DNA of 64,000 nucleotides from Agrypnia vestita (GCA_016648135.1 JADDOH010010177.1:28245-92244), one strand, 5' to 3'. Counted from the first letter of the stretch, positions 31,066-41,899 are shown. Numbers and translations are program-made. The notes: a model not told the origin generated them from the sequence alone.

Positions 31066-31870
31066 ATTATTCGCCAAATTTACTAATTAGCTTAGTAAAT
31101 AATGTTTAACGCTCAGTGCTTAGGTCACAACTAAGGGTGAAAAAGACATTAAAAAGTGTCATAATGGAGTATGCTTGTGTTTCCTCTGGCTGGGCAGTCA
31201 GTTGTGGGAGTAAACTGGAACCAAGACACGTGGAGATGCATTACGAGCCGTGTCACATCTGAGGATAATATATTTATGTTAGGGAGGAAAGAACAAATAT
31301 GATACAAATATTACATCTCAAGGTTCTCCTTCATGTTACTATATCTAGACCGCATTCAAAAGAATGTGCGCAAAAAATATGTGTGTTATTATCATGCAAA
31401 AAATGAACACAAAATAAGTATTTCTAGTAAGTAAGTAAAATTTTTTTAACAAATTTATTTATTTACTTGGAAAATCATATTGAGGCTTGTAATACGGGCT
31501 TACCACACAGCTTTCCTCCGCTTTCTTCTTACAGGACAAAGCTAGGGAATGGTCTCTTGATTATGGTCGACCTATAACAAATTAAATTCTCCATTCTCAC
31601 TCGAAACTAGAGAAGGAAACTTTTTTAAACCGATAGAGATATCTTTAACCAATAAAACTGCAGTGAAACTATACAATGTACTTATCTTCCATCTCATCAT
31701 ATTGCCTTTATCTATTTTACTAACTTAATGTTTATTTAAGTTTGGAGATTTAGATCACAGATAATAAAATAAATGATTTAATTACTTTTTTTAATCTATT
31801 GCATTCCTTAAAATAAATTATGATACAATTAAAAAATACGATCACCCTGAAGTACCCACACATATAAGTA
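31066..31870. other. No gene recognised
   Basis: A+T-rich with a slightly G+C-richer patch at 31165-31265; no coding frame recognised. Confidence 0.45.
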
Positions 31871-32381
31871 TACAGGGTGTACCAGAGCTAGCAGTAAAAA
31901 CTTGGCCGGTAGATTTCTGCCTATGTTATGGGTCTAAAATGTTCAATCAACCATGACCTAATATCAATAGTTATGGAGATATGCGGTATCAAAGATTGCA
32001 TTTTTGTTTCAATATTTATGATTTATTTTTTGAAAAAAGTTGAACTATCATTACAGTAACTTATATCGATTATGAAAAATTCACTTGTTTCAATACAACT
32101 TAAATAAAATGATAAAAACATTGTAAAAAAAATCTTTTTTCAATTCTCGCAAGGTTTTTATCATTTTATTCGAATTTTATTAAAGCGAATGAATTTTTAA
32201 TAATCTACATAAGTTACAGTAATGATAGTTCAACTTTTTGCAAAAAATAAATGCAAACTTTGATATTGAAAATCTCCATAACTATTGATATTAAGGCATG
32301 GTTGCTTGAACATTTTAGACTCACAATATGAGCAGGAATCTACCGGCCAAGTTTCTGCTGCTAGCTCTGGTACATCCTGTA
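31871..32381. mobile_element. Complete palindromic MITE (ACAGGGTG family, TA-flanked)
   Basis: It starts TACAGGGTGTACCAGAGCTA and ends with the inverse TAGCTCTGGTACATCCTGTA. The two halves are inverted repeats of roughly 250 bp with scattered mismatches. TA at both borders fits a Tc1/mariner-type target. It has no transposase. It acts as reference for the copies at 1, 3288, 22200, 24160, 33043 and 52640. Confidence 0.8.
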
Positions 32382-32495
32382 TACACCTGTATTGTAAGCG
32401 TATTACATTGTATATGTATAAGGTGATGTTCCGAAGTGTCACCTGTGAGTAATATTCTCGCACGAAGGGATCCTTCAAAACCCGTTGTGTTATTA

Positions 32496-32548
32496 TATAT
32501 ATATATATATATATTATATATAAATATATATAATAATATTATATATAC
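32496..32548. repeat. AT dinucleotide-rich microsatellite
   Basis: A (TA)n run interrupted by TATTATATATAAAT; a simple repeat with no further structure claimed. Confidence 0.9.
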
Positions 32549-32724
32549 ATAGGGAAAATGTGTGAATGGGTCAGCATGACGCGCCGGAAGCTCGGGAGAC
32601 AGCCCAAAGGTTTCGCACAAAGCGAAGGGAATGTACATAAAAGCCTACATGAGCTGTTCGGTAAAAACCTACATCAGAATCAGATTCTCCAGTCGGTGTC
32701 GATATAATATTTTAAAAAATATAC

Positions 32725-32830
32725 TCCAGTCATCGTAGTAGCAAAGAAAATATGTGGAGCGAGTGTTGAAGGAGCAGGAACAGACGGCACCCGTGAAAGA
32801 CCTGGCAAGATCTGATACAACAAATAGTAC
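32725..32830 (+). pseudogene. LINE fragment, GTTA-tail family, copy K5
   Basis: AAAATATGTGGAGCGAGTGT, then GTGAAAGACCTGGCAAGATC, corresponds to the KIYGASVxGARKRGRPRKTW coding segment of K2 and K3. Only this short piece is recognisable. Confidence 0.6.
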
Positions 32831-32869
32831 GTTCCATATGAACAAACCGTTGATATAGGTAATTTAAAA

Positions 32870-33005
32870 TTCATTGTTTCCGCATGATCCTAAAGAATAA
32901 TTTTTTAAATGGTATTAGGGGGATGGAGCCCATGTTAAGGTCCAAAAGTACAACCACGGAAAATTTGGAATGGATTGTATCCATATAAAAATGTTGATGT
33001 CCTTC
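32870..33005 (+). repeat. GATCCTAAAG-type repeat segment
   Basis: CGCATGATCCTAAAGAATAA followed by TTGGAATGGATTGTATCCAT matches segments at 21948 and 49828. The parent element is unknown. Confidence 0.45.
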
Positions 33006-33042
33006 CTCATTTTTCATTCTATTTTTTTTATATATAGATTTT

Positions 33043-33470
33043 TTATCATAGCATATGAATAGTTAAGGAGATATGCAATACCAATGTTTGCATTTTTTCA
33101 ATATTCGTGACTTTTTTTTGCACAAAAAAATCATTATAGTAACTTATATTGGTTATGAAAAATTCATTGACTTCACTCAACTCAAATAGAAATACAAAAA
33201 CCTTGTAAATTTTTTTTTTAAATTTTGACGATTTTTATTATTTTATTCGACTTGCATTAAGGCGAATATTTTTTTTATAATCAATGTAAGTTACTGAAAT
33301 GATAGTTTAACGTTTTGCAGTCAGAAATATCGAAAAAAATGCAAACTTTGAAATCGCATACCTCCATAACTATTGATATTCGGCCATAGTTATCTTAACA
33401 TTTTCGACATATTATAAAGGCAGGAATCTTACCTGTAAAGTTTTTGCCGCTAGCTATGAGACACCCTGTA
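33043..33470. mobile_element. Palindromic MITE (ACAGGGTG family), copy 4
   Basis: The right end GCCGCTAGCTATGAGACACC then CTGTA is well preserved, with the inverted interior (AAAATTCATTGACTTCACTC; mirror TTAAGGCGAATATT). The left terminus is lost. Confidence 0.7.
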
Positions 33471-33959
33471 TTTCATATAAACTCTCGAATTCAGTACATA
33501 TATACATTCTAAATATGATATCCTTCGTGACTGATTTCAAAACATTTTTTCTTTATATTGCTGCCTTTACTCTAACACCCCTCAAACATTAAAATGCACA
33601 TATTATGAACAATAATTTTAAATGAAAGTAAGTTCTAAGAATACAGTTACTGGAATTTGTCCCCAAAAGGATGATTATATAGCAAATATGATTTATGATA
33701 AGAGTTAAAAGTTAATAATATTGATTTTCAGGCACATTCTGGTACATATGTTTAATAATTCGAAAGAATAATTAAATATTATACCCAAGTTCAATAAATT
33801 GTTACACAGTTACTGTATGCGGAATAAAGGGCAAAAAAATTATAAATAAATGATATCATAATACACCCTCGATATTTCGGATAGCTCCACTACTCTGATC
33901 TCGAAAGTTAAGAAACCAGACTACAGATTTGCTTAACTTCGGCAATTACAGTTACGGAA
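33471..33959. other. No gene recognised
   Basis: A+T-rich. The TCTGATCTCGAAAGTTAAG block at about 33895 has a faint likeness to 5S rRNA that I do not accept (see rejected list). Confidence 0.45.
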
Positions 33960-34860
33960 TCCAACTCCCAGAAACAACATCAAAGAAGTCGTCCTTTGAG
34001 CATTTGCTTCCACACGATAATTTAACATGGACGCAGATCTGATTATCCCGTTCCACCTGGCCGCCCAGCGACCGGAAGCGGCGTAGTTTGGTAATTAAAC
34101 TTGGCTCCGCAATTCTTCAACTCCTCGGCATCTTGGCGAAATCTTTCCAACTCGTGCACGGATTCACGTCTCGCTGGATTCCTTCATAAAGTCGGACGCT
34201 AAACAATAACACACACTTTCGTGACAGTGAAATATTGCGTAGGGGATCCTCGTAATATAATTAATCGCCTTTTTATGAACAAGTGAGATGATTAATGAAT
34301 TTGTAAGCTTTAGAACAGATTTCGCTGATTAAAAATCTCTCCCCTTTCCGCCTTGTTTTGTGTAGAGAAATTAATTTTATCGTCCTATTTATACCGTCAC
34401 GGGAGGCTAATTTAAAACTCTCTAGTCACTCTTCTGTGAAAAATGTTTTAATACGCTGTTTCTATCGCATCGATCACTATCGAGAATATTCCGCTCAATT
34501 TCGCACGTCAATACTTCGCCCGAATATCTGTCACTTGGTTATATATGCACTGGTCACACTGCTTCGCTGGTATTATCACTGGTAATGTCGCACTCAAAGA
34601 CTGTCCCCGTGCGCTTGCTTTCGTTATATATTGAATTGCTTATGTTGTATTTCTTTAAGCGCTTTGGGGATGAAATTTCAGCTGCGCAACGAAATGTACG
34701 CGCGCTGTGACACGGAATTTTTCACACCATAAAATCACGACTTACCAATCGAAAGCTAAGATTACGGTTTACCAGTGATTTTTAAACCAAAGCAATTCTT
34801 ATAAGTGAAGACTTTAAATTGTTGAAAATGTCGTACGTTTGCTCCAGATGCACTTATTTT
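33960..34860. other. Apparently unique region; best host-gene candidate
   Basis: This stretch has more G+C and CpG than its surroundings and no match to the repeat families of the window. It contains the exon-like segment at 34057-34181 (minus strand) and a further unique block at 34340-34760. A promoter or 5' region of a minus-strand gene would fit, but nothing proves it. Confidence 0.3.
34057..34181 (-). CDS. Candidate internal exon, product unrecognised
   Basis: On the minus strand an acceptor-like TTTATGAAG precedes a frame reading ARRESVHELERFRQDAEELK, then NCGAKFNYQTTPLPVAGRP. It stops just before a donor-like CCAG|GTGGAA at 34056-34055. The residue composition (charged, helix-forming, then a Pro-rich turn) looks like real protein. 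The codons are far more G+C-rich than neighbouring chance frames. In the same frame a TGA lies just upstream and a TAA just after the donor, consistent with an exon about 125 bp long. I do not recognise the family. The pyrimidine tract is weak, and no neighbouring exon was found. Confidence 0.3.
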
Positions 34861-35017
34861 GTGTATTTTCTATTTCGTAATTTATTTTCCATAATATAAT
34901 TATGATCAAATTCAAATTACGGTAGTATATAATATAACCACAACCCATAACTCAATGTATATACCTGTATATTTTTATACTTAGTTTGTAGTTTTCAATA
35001 AGATTTTTTTAATGTAT
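34861..35017. other. No gene recognised
   Basis: A+T-rich spacer. Confidence 0.5.
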
Positions 35018-35470
35018 TAACAGATATTATAGATATCTCACAGAGACGAAACTGTATTTCTTATGGAAAAGTAGGTATAGAAGTAATTTGGGTGTACATA
35101 GGACTTATGACCTATCTTATGGTTGGCTTAAGTGATCACTTTACACAATGTAACATTCGCCATTTCCACCCATGATAGAATATATATAATGCTTATTCAT
35201 TTTTGGAAGTTGTATATAATAAGCATGGTATATTCTATCATGGGTGGAAATGGCGAATGATACATTGTGTAAAGTGATCACTTAAGCCAACCATAAGATA
35301 GATCATAAGTCCTACGTACCCCCAAATGACTTCTATACCTACTTTCCCATAAGAAATACAGTTTCGTCTCTGTGAGATATCTATAATATACGTTAATTGA
35401 TTAATAATGTCTCTGTGACATAAATCCAGCACTGTTCTGAAAGATTTGAACAAACTCAAAATATTTTTTT
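35018..35470. repeat. Two AAGTGATCACTT repeats (copies g and h) joined as one giant hairpin
   Basis: The arms 35024-35197 (minus copy) and 35216-35389 (plus copy) are inverted repeats of about 174 bp with few mismatches around an 18-base apex. The ATGCTTATT/AATAAGCAT spacer ends are also paired. A distal tail (GTCTCTGTGACATAAATCCA, then GTTCTGAAAGATTTGAACAA) follows the right copy to 35470. The copy at 39413 retains one arm plus this same tail, so the hairpin with tail may be the original mobile unit. Confidence 0.85.
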
Positions 35471-35869
35471 AATGTGTTTACTGTTTCATTTTTTCTCTTT
35501 CATTCAACTAAAAAATACAATTCGGTACGTGGTTACGTATACAAAATGTGTATTTTAGATTTTTATCCGTTGATGGAGAAATGTCATTGCTAGAAATTCT
35601 TGCTTGTGTCATAAACCTCACGTTGAAAAATATGTAGCTGAACAGATTGCGCATACTCCGTTTTAGCATTATATGGTGATATTTATACTTTTTTCACTTC
35701 TAATATTAAATGTTTACAATAAATGTAAAAAAATAACCACAATGAACTATTGAAGATAATAGAATTTTTAATTTTTACACGAAATACTTACAAAAATAAT
35801 TTTTTCGTGGCGTAAAAGGAACCCGGTAATTTAAAACAGCAATACATAAACAAAATAATATTTTTCTTT
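35471..35869. other. No gene recognised
   Basis: A+T-rich spacer. Confidence 0.5.
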
Positions 35870-36074
35870 CTTCAAATAGAGCAGAATGATTTTGTAGTGA
35901 CATTGTTAAGGCTCCTCCCCACAATATTTTTTTTCATATAATAATAAATAAAATATAAAAATATTCATATTAAATAATAAACATAAGGTGATTCATTAAA
36001 AAAATCAGGTATTTTTAAATTGATTTGTAATGGTTGTGATAATTTTTATGTAAAAAACGTGTAAAAAAAGAGTT

Positions 36075-36244
36075 AAGAAACAGTCGAGGTGTTTAAATAG
36101 CAAAAAATATTCTGAATTTGCGAATCATGTTTTGGCTATGGATCATTCTTTTGATATCAATAAGGATTTACAAATTTTACGTAAAAATTATAAAGAATTA
36201 CAGTTGGATAAATTAAAAAATTATGGAAAGATGAAAAAGTGTTA
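36075..36244 (+). pseudogene. PLE protein C-terminus (GIY-YIG endonuclease region), fragment
   Basis: The frame reads SRCLNSKKYSEFANHVLAMD, HSFDINKDLQIL, ending in TAA at 36242. The pattern S-x-FA-x-HLL-x-x-x-HxF....LxIL followed by LDxLExxEI is the distal part of the GIY-YIG domain in Penelope-like proteins, which nicks DNA during insertion. The same block with changes occurs at 50955-51140 and 38105-38262. The catalytic GIY and YIG motifs lie upstream and are absent. It is not functional. Confidence 0.6.
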
Positions 36245-36375
36245 AAAGAATATTGAATATTATGAATAACCAGGTTCTTTTTACAAATTTGTTTTTATGT
36301 TAGTAAAAATAATAAATTTCCCATATATTTATCTATTCTTCCATTTTTGATTTTTAATTTGTTAGTATACTCGTA

Positions 36376-36412
36376 TCCTGACGAAGGGATCATTGGCTTT
36401 GAAACATGTTGA
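36376..36412 (+). ncRNA. Hammerhead-like motif of A4
   Basis: CCTGACGAAGGGATCATTGG, then CTTTGAAACATGTTGA. The core CTGACGA and GAAAC-ATGTT are intact. Stem II (AAGGGATC...GGCTTT) is weakened relative to the 50805 copy. The extra A after CTGACGA is present here too. Confidence 0.4.
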
Positions 36413-36568
36413 TATTTTAAATATTTAAGTGGTGAAAACAAAGTACATTTTTATTAATTATAATTAATTATAATTAAAATCCAAAATAGAATAATAACAT
36501 GGAGTGGTGTAGTAAAAGGAATGAATATAAGAGGAGATTTTAAAATTATTTTAAAACATATAGGGAGG

Positions 36569-36700
36569 CGCGAACACGGAAAACGTGTCCCATCAATATT
36601 CTTACTAATAATATAAAAACAGTACTAAACTTACGGTTTTCTGGAATGGGGCACGAACCAACGACCACTTGATCTCTAGAACAATAAGCTACTGTATGAT
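36569..36700 (-). mobile_element. tRNA-derived SINE, copy S3
   Basis: Reverse orientation: CGAACACGGAAAACGTGTCC, CATCAATATTCTTACTA, then the degraded head (GGGGCACGAACCAACGACCA, ATAAGCTACT). Most of the middle body is deleted or diverged. Confidence 0.65.
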
Positions 36701-37189
36701 ACTGAGAAATATCTCATTAACGTTTAGTTAAGATGAAAAAAAAAACTGCATAAGTTGTTTTATTCAAAGACGTTTCACATCACTCTGTCGCAAGAAATAG
36801 GGTTTCACGATATTTTTTAACAGCCTTCGAAAGTTTTTTCTCGATTCGTGAATCGGACTGTGTGTTATCTGGGGCGTATTTTATTATTTTTTCGAGAATT
36901 CCCAAAGCCTTCGCGAGTAAGGTCAGTATATACATTTCCTCTACAAGTGTTTAAATAGCCTTTAACGTGGGTTCTCCTGTCAAAACACAACCCCATAATT
37001 CAAAGATTTTGATCGTAAATTGGAAAGGGTAAGGGAAAGTATAGGAACACGTGGGTGTAGTTCGAATTTGTGAGTCAGGTAATATTGCAGTTTTAGGATA
37101 GTTGAATAATCTTGAAGACCTTGACCTAGTAATCTGATTTTATTTTATTCTATTTCTGAACGCATTAACTTGTTACGTTTATTTTATAA
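36701..37189. other. No gene recognised
   Basis: A+T-rich; nothing supported. Confidence 0.5.
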
Positions 37190-37900
37190 CTAGCTGTAAC
37201 CCATCAAAAATGACGTACGTTTAAATTTGCTAAAGGATAAATATTTATTGATTCATAAAAAATAAAAATGTTTTTAAAAAAGAATGTAATAGGCAGACAG
37301 ACATCGAGATTATTATTATTGGGATAATAAAATAATAATTTTGTCAAGTAGGATTTTTGTCGTGGATATTTTGTGTTTGGACCGAATTTCCGTGGATCTG
37401 TTGTCGTTGGACCTTTTGTTGGTGGACCAAATATCCGTGAACCCTTAAAATCTTTGGACCAAATGTCCGTGAACCTTTTGTCGGTGGACCAAATTTCCGT
37501 GGACCTTTTGTCGTTACACCAAATGTCCGTGGACTTTTTGTCATTGGATCAAATCTCCGTGGATCTTTTCTAGTAAGACCAACTGTTTGTAGATCTTTGG
37601 ACATTTGATCAATAATTATAAATTTTCTCATGGACCGTTTGTCATGGTCCTTTTTTCGTGAACCTTTTTTTGTGGATTTTTTGTGGTGGACCTTTTTTTG
37701 GTGGACCAAAAGTTCCTGGACCCTTAGTCTTTGGACCAAATGTCCGTGAACCTTTTGTCGATCCATTTGGTCCACCAAATGTCTGTGGACCTTTTGTTGT
37801 TCCTTAAAAAGTTTGTTAAAATAAATTACGGACGTTACACGAAGTTACGGGGACAGAAAGACAGACAGACAGACAACGAAATATTGTAATTACGATTAAT
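37190..37900 (-). mobile_element. Helitron-like element (copy H2) containing a minisatellite
   Basis: The minus-strand 3' end reads CGTCATTTTTGATGGGTTAC then AGCTAG followed by T: a near-palindromic stem, about 13 bases, CTAG, and a T flank, as Helitrons show. At the other end ATTACGGACGTTACACGAAG and GACAGACAGACAGACAACGA match the 62695 copy. A 30-bp minisatellite fills the middle. No Rep/helicase coding sequence is present, so this is non-autonomous. Confidence 0.55.
37378..37800. repeat. 30-bp-period minisatellite
   Basis: Repeats of GGACCAAATGTCCGTGGACC followed by TTTTGTCGTT run from 37378 to about 37590, degenerate through 37700, and resume to 37800. Because 30 is a multiple of three, the minus strand keeps a 144-codon frame (37344-37778) with a ten-residue period. 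This looks like a by-product, not a gene. Confidence 0.85.
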
Positions 37901-38104
37901 AATAATATCTTAATCACGATTTAACGTGTACTAAAAATTAAAAATCAAAAATTAAAGTATAGACAATAATTATACAGAAATAAATAAATGGGAAATGAAT
38001 AAATAATTAAATACCTATAAGAAAACAAATTAGAAATATAACTTTTTGTAAAAAGAATTTGGTAATTTTAAAATTCAATTTACAATTAACATTTTTTATT
38101 ATTT

Positions 38105-38262
38105 TCGAAATTTCTAATTAAACCAGCTGTAATCCTGTACAATTTGTACGTTGAATTTGAAAAACTTTAGTAATAGCAAAATAATGATTTATTTCCAAAG
38201 GATGATTTGTGAATTCGGAATAATTATTGCTAATAAAACACACTAATTGAATTTGCAAAAAT
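38105..38262 (-). pseudogene. PLE GIY-YIG-region fragment (A5)
   Basis: The minus strand reads ISNNYSEFTNHPLEINHYFA then ITKVFQIQRTNCTGLQLV, parallel to NSNNYSEFSNHLLTMDHSFD of the 50955 copy. It has a stop just after LQLV. It lies next to the Helitron-like copy, with no terminal repeat recognisable. Confidence 0.55.
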
Positions 38263-38404
38263 TCTTTTTGTACTTAAGATTACTGCTTGTCAATGATATT
38301 CAAAATTTGTGTAATGATGCTAAATACTAAGGCATTGGATTGTGGAGATGGATTTGTAAGAGATGTGAGCTTTGTAGATACTTTAGTTAGATAAGTCAGA
38401 GAAC

Positions 38405-38760
38405 TTCTGCATTGCATCCGTATGCACATTTTGCGGTACCTACTTGGATTCATGCCGAATGCTCAGTTTCAGGCACCGCAGATAACTATGTAACACGCGA
38501 TCGATATAGAATAGTTAATAAGTTATTGACAAACTACCTCTACGAGGGAAGTCGTACTCGTGTGAAACTAAATAGGGTATTCACATCCTTGTTTGACATT
38601 ACAAAAGGTGTCAAACAGAGAAGCGTAGTGTCACCGTGGCTTTTAAACTTGTATGTGGATAAATGAATGACAGAACTGAAGGAATTAGAATGCCTGGTGA
38701 CCAGGATATCCGATGTATGATATACAAACTTCTGATACAAATTGAAAGAGTTAAAGAGTG
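38405..38760 (+). pseudogene. LINE RT core fragment
   Basis: The frame at 38412-38666 contains YLYEGSRTRVKLNRVFTSLF, then DITKGVKQRSVVSPWLLNLY. This is RT motif 3-4 (consensus GVRQGCVxSPxLFNxYxD), with the G of RQG changed to R-S. The fragment stops before the catalytic YADD strand. It is likely the upstream portion of the GTTA-tail family (K1-K5), whose known relatives have this arrangement, but no overlap proves it here. Confidence 0.65.
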
Positions 38761-38907
38761 ACGAAGTGTGGTGTAATTAAGTTATTAATGCCTTGAGGGT
38801 CAATCCATTCAAAGTGGTCAGGAAAAAAAAATTGGTTGCTTCACTATCTCAGAAAAAAAATCCTACATTGTTGATGCATTCACTCATGTTTTGATAGTTC
38901 AAAACTA

Positions 38908-39159
38908 ATTTTTAATATTTTTAAAAAATGAGGGTAAACAACATTGTTTTATTCCACTATATTTATTTTGAATTGTTAGAACGTTTTCGGGATTTCTCCC
39001 ATTGTCAATAACAACACGTTTACAACATGTTGTTATTGACAATGTAAACGTGTTGTTATTGACAATGGGAGAAATCCCGAAAACGTTCTAACAATTCAAA
39101 ATAAATATAGTGGAATAAAACAATGTTGTGTACCCTCATTTTTTAAAAATATTAAAAAT
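38908..39159. mobile_element. Near-perfect fold-back element (family C), 115-bp arms
   Basis: The arms 38908-39022 and 39045-39159 are inverted repeats with one mismatch seen by eye (GGGTAAACAAC against GGGTACACAAC), around a 22-base centre. Each arm holds the motif TTGACAATGGGAGAAATCCC, then GAAAACGTTCTAAC, followed by AATAAATATAGTGGAATAAA, the arrangement of the family A and B hammerhead-like terminal segments. The centre repeats TGTTATTGACAATG once more. The near-perfect arms suggest a recent event. Confidence 0.8.
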
Positions 39160-39412
39160 GAATTTCCACAAGGTTACAAACAAAAAACTTGAATATTTAT
39201 CTAATTTTTAAAATTACTTTGTATCGGTTCAAAAATGGCGGCCATTGTTGTTCTTGTCCGTACGGAAAATTACATGTAACACAATATATGTTTTATATGT
39301 AATTTTTCTTTGAAAGTAGGTAGATTGAAATTCTATTCTAGTTTTGTGTATTAAAATCATTGCCTTTAGCTTTGGCCTTGTTTTATGGCGAGCGAGATAA
39401 ATCTGTTAAAAT
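39160..39412. other. No gene recognised
   Basis: A+T-rich spacer. Confidence 0.5.
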
Positions 39413-39720
39413 ATCAATTAATGTATATTATGGATGTCTCACAGAGACGAAACTGTATTTTATTATTATTATGGGAAAGTAGGTGTAGAAGTCATTTTAT
39501 GGTGTATATCGGACTTACGACCGATCGTATGGTAGGCTTAAGTGATCACTTTACACATATGTAACGTTCGCCATTTCCACCATGATAGAATATACCATGT
39601 CTTACTAATTTTTGAAAGTTGTATTAATTGATTAATGATGTATCTGTGACAAGAAATCTAGTACTACCGTTCTGAAAGATCTGAACAAACTCAAAAATAT
39701 TCTGTTAAAATATTTTCAAA
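39413..39720 (-). repeat. AAGTGATCACTT repeat, copy i, a one-armed derivative of the hairpin form
   Basis: The minus-strand core (TCTCACAGAGACGAAACTGT, TAGGCTTAAGTGATCACTTT, TTCGCCATTTCCACCATGAT) is followed by the apex sequence TTTTTGAAAGTTGTATTAAT. It then goes straight to the distal tail GATGTATCTGTGACAAGAAA and TTCTGAAAGATCTGAACAAA. The second arm present at 35216-35389 is missing, as if deleted from a hairpin. Confidence 0.8.
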
Positions 39721-41732
39721 TTTCACAAGATCTATTTCTCTTTGTTGAATGTACAATTTTTGAATGCCTCCTTCGTTACTTATGTATACAACACAAAATC
39801 CGTATAACGCAGATTGTCTCGAATTGAAAAACATAAAAATCTACAGTCTACAAAATATTTTACTCAGTAGAAATATTCAAAATCAAATGTTCGATAAAAA
39901 AAACTCTATTCAATTATAGCAAAAGAGGCCGCAGAATTACATTGAGAGCAACTGAGATGAAAGCTCATTTTGCTCATCTACTTTCTTGTTCGTTGTTTTT
40001 TCACTTTTCACCAAGGAAAAAAAACCTTATTCACTAGAGGCTGTATTGGTACGTTGGGTGGTTCGCTAATGACTGTCTGCCATTCGTTACAATTGATCTG
40101 CAGCACGCTCGTTCGACCGCTAAAACGAGAACAAAAACCAAAAGGAAAGATTCTTGGGCAAGATTGAAAAACCATTCGTGAAAGGCAAAAATGTTTTTTT
40201 TACTGTTTTTTCCCACTATTCTGTATTTTCGTTGCGGAGAATATCTGAAATAATTCTCTGAGGTCTCTTCCCTTCAATTTTGTTCGTTTTTCTTCCTCTA
40301 CCTAACCGTAGTCGATATATTGAAATAAATGGTTTGGAATTCATTATTCATAATGGTCTCCTGCCGAAACATGAGCATTTTTGTTCATTTTTAACGGGAA
40401 ATTGGTTGGATGAACATTTTTAAGGATATAAAATACAAATTGCTTCCCCTGTCCCAAAAACCGTAATTATTTTATAAACATCTGAAAGGAATATTGTTAA
40501 AGAAAAAGTCTTCATTATTCGCAGGTTCATCTTCTTTTATTCGCATCGCGGTGAAAGCCTGTCAGATGCTAATTGGTTGTGAAATATTGAGCAACATGCA
40601 CGTCAAAACAACCATCAGAGAATATCGTCAATCGTGTATGTAAAATAAAATATTTTACGTAACATTTTCTTAACCACGGGTTAACACAGTTACTTGCGAC
40701 GTAAATATATTATAACTTGTAGCCCAGGGGCGGTATGTACCTTTACCCTTTGTACGCAAAATAATTTTGGAAACATACTTACATAAAAACGTATTTACAA
40801 CGGATCTTGTTAAATTATTTTAACTTACTCGTATTTACTTTTCGGTATGATGATTAAACATTTTAAGACTGCGAGATGAATGAATGTTTTCTTTAATTAG
40901 AAGAGGCTTTTCGTAACATGTTGATAAAAGAAATATTGCGTCCTTAAGTAGGTTTTAGAAGCGACGTAGAATAGAAGTTCTTAGTTCCTTGGTATGCGAA
41001 GAGATGTTGCGTGTCTATTTTATTGAATGTAGGAAAATTGATACTTCCTCTTGGTAGTGATTTTTGACTATGGCTATGACTGCTTTGACCATGAAATATA
41101 TTTGTATATAGTCTGTTAAAATAAGGTAAGGTTTTTAAATATTAATTCTATGGAAAAGATTTAAATTCAGATTTTTTTATTTTATTATATCAATAAATTT
41201 ATATGTTTTTTTAAGTCAATAGATTTCTGTATGTTTCACCTCAACTTATGATTCCATATTCCGAGTATTTTGTTAATATTTTTCATAATGATCTTTAAAA
41301 TTGATGTATTTCATCGCTGTATACATAATTAAGCCTGTGTGAAGTTTTAGTACATTCTGAAATAAACGAATGAAACTGTTTTAAAAAATAATTGCACATA
41401 CTAGATTTATAAAAAATATTTTAAATAATTACTAGGCAGACTTGCCAGATGAACGGCAATGTTTTTTTTAGTATATCTCTATTATTTATATGAAAAATTG
41501 ACAAATTGATTCATTCATCTGAGAATGTATAAAACGGCACATAGGCTTAATTATATATATATAGCGACGATATACTAAATACATATATACATCAATTTTC
41601 AATAAAGGATTGAATATAACGAAAATAAATTTTTATCACTTATGAAAACCTCAATATTACACGTATTAAAAATGAGATTTTACAGAATGTACATAATATC
41701 AAAAAAATGACATAATAATAAAAAATAGATAT
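39721..41732. other. No gene recognised
   Basis: A+T-rich; a G+C-richer unique patch at 40030-40180 has a 65-codon plus-strand frame that resembles nothing known. Confidence 0.4.
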
Positions 41733-41899
41733 GTCAACACGGAATTCGTGTTAACATCAATATTCTTACTATTTTCAAATTAAGCTAAACGCTTGTGCTA
41801 TGAAAATAGGACTAACTTGCTTATCTGGAGTGAGATTCGAACCTGCGACCTTTGGATTACGAGGCGAGTGTCCTAACCACAAGACCAACAAGCTACTCA
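41733..41899 (-). mobile_element. tRNA-derived SINE, copy S4
   Basis: Reverse orientation: TCAACACGGAATTCGTGTTA, CATCAATATTCTTACTATTT, AAGCTAAACGCTTGTGCTAT, GGAGTGAGATTCGAACCTGC (B box), GGCGAGTGTCCTAACCACAA (A-box region) and CAACAAGCTACTC. It is well preserved, close to S2. Confidence 0.85.

Larger units (their letters stand above)
35870..36480 (+). mobile_element. Penelope-like element 3' part with hammerhead-like motif (A4)
   Basis: A left flank (CTTCAAATAGAGCAGAATGA, TGTAGTGACATTG) shared with other family A copies is followed by a coding remnant at 36075-36244 and the AATAACCAGGTTC block. The hammerhead-like segment (36376-36412) and a tail GTGGTGAAAACAAAGTACAT then ATTAATTATAATT complete the element. 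This order (C-terminal coding, 3' UTR, terminal repeat with hammerhead-like motif) is what is known for PLEs. The element is 5'-truncated and broken. Confidence 0.65.

Noticed and set aside
33885..33960. Possible 5S rRNA-like stretch (TCTGATCTCGAAAGTTAAG)
   Set aside because: The likeness is limited to about 20 bases. The flanking 5S regions, including the rest of the internal promoter, are not recognisable.
37344..37778. 144-codon minus-strand frame as a repetitive protein gene
   Set aside because: The frame follows the 30-bp minisatellite period and runs into non-repeat sequence only briefly; it is a by-product of the array.
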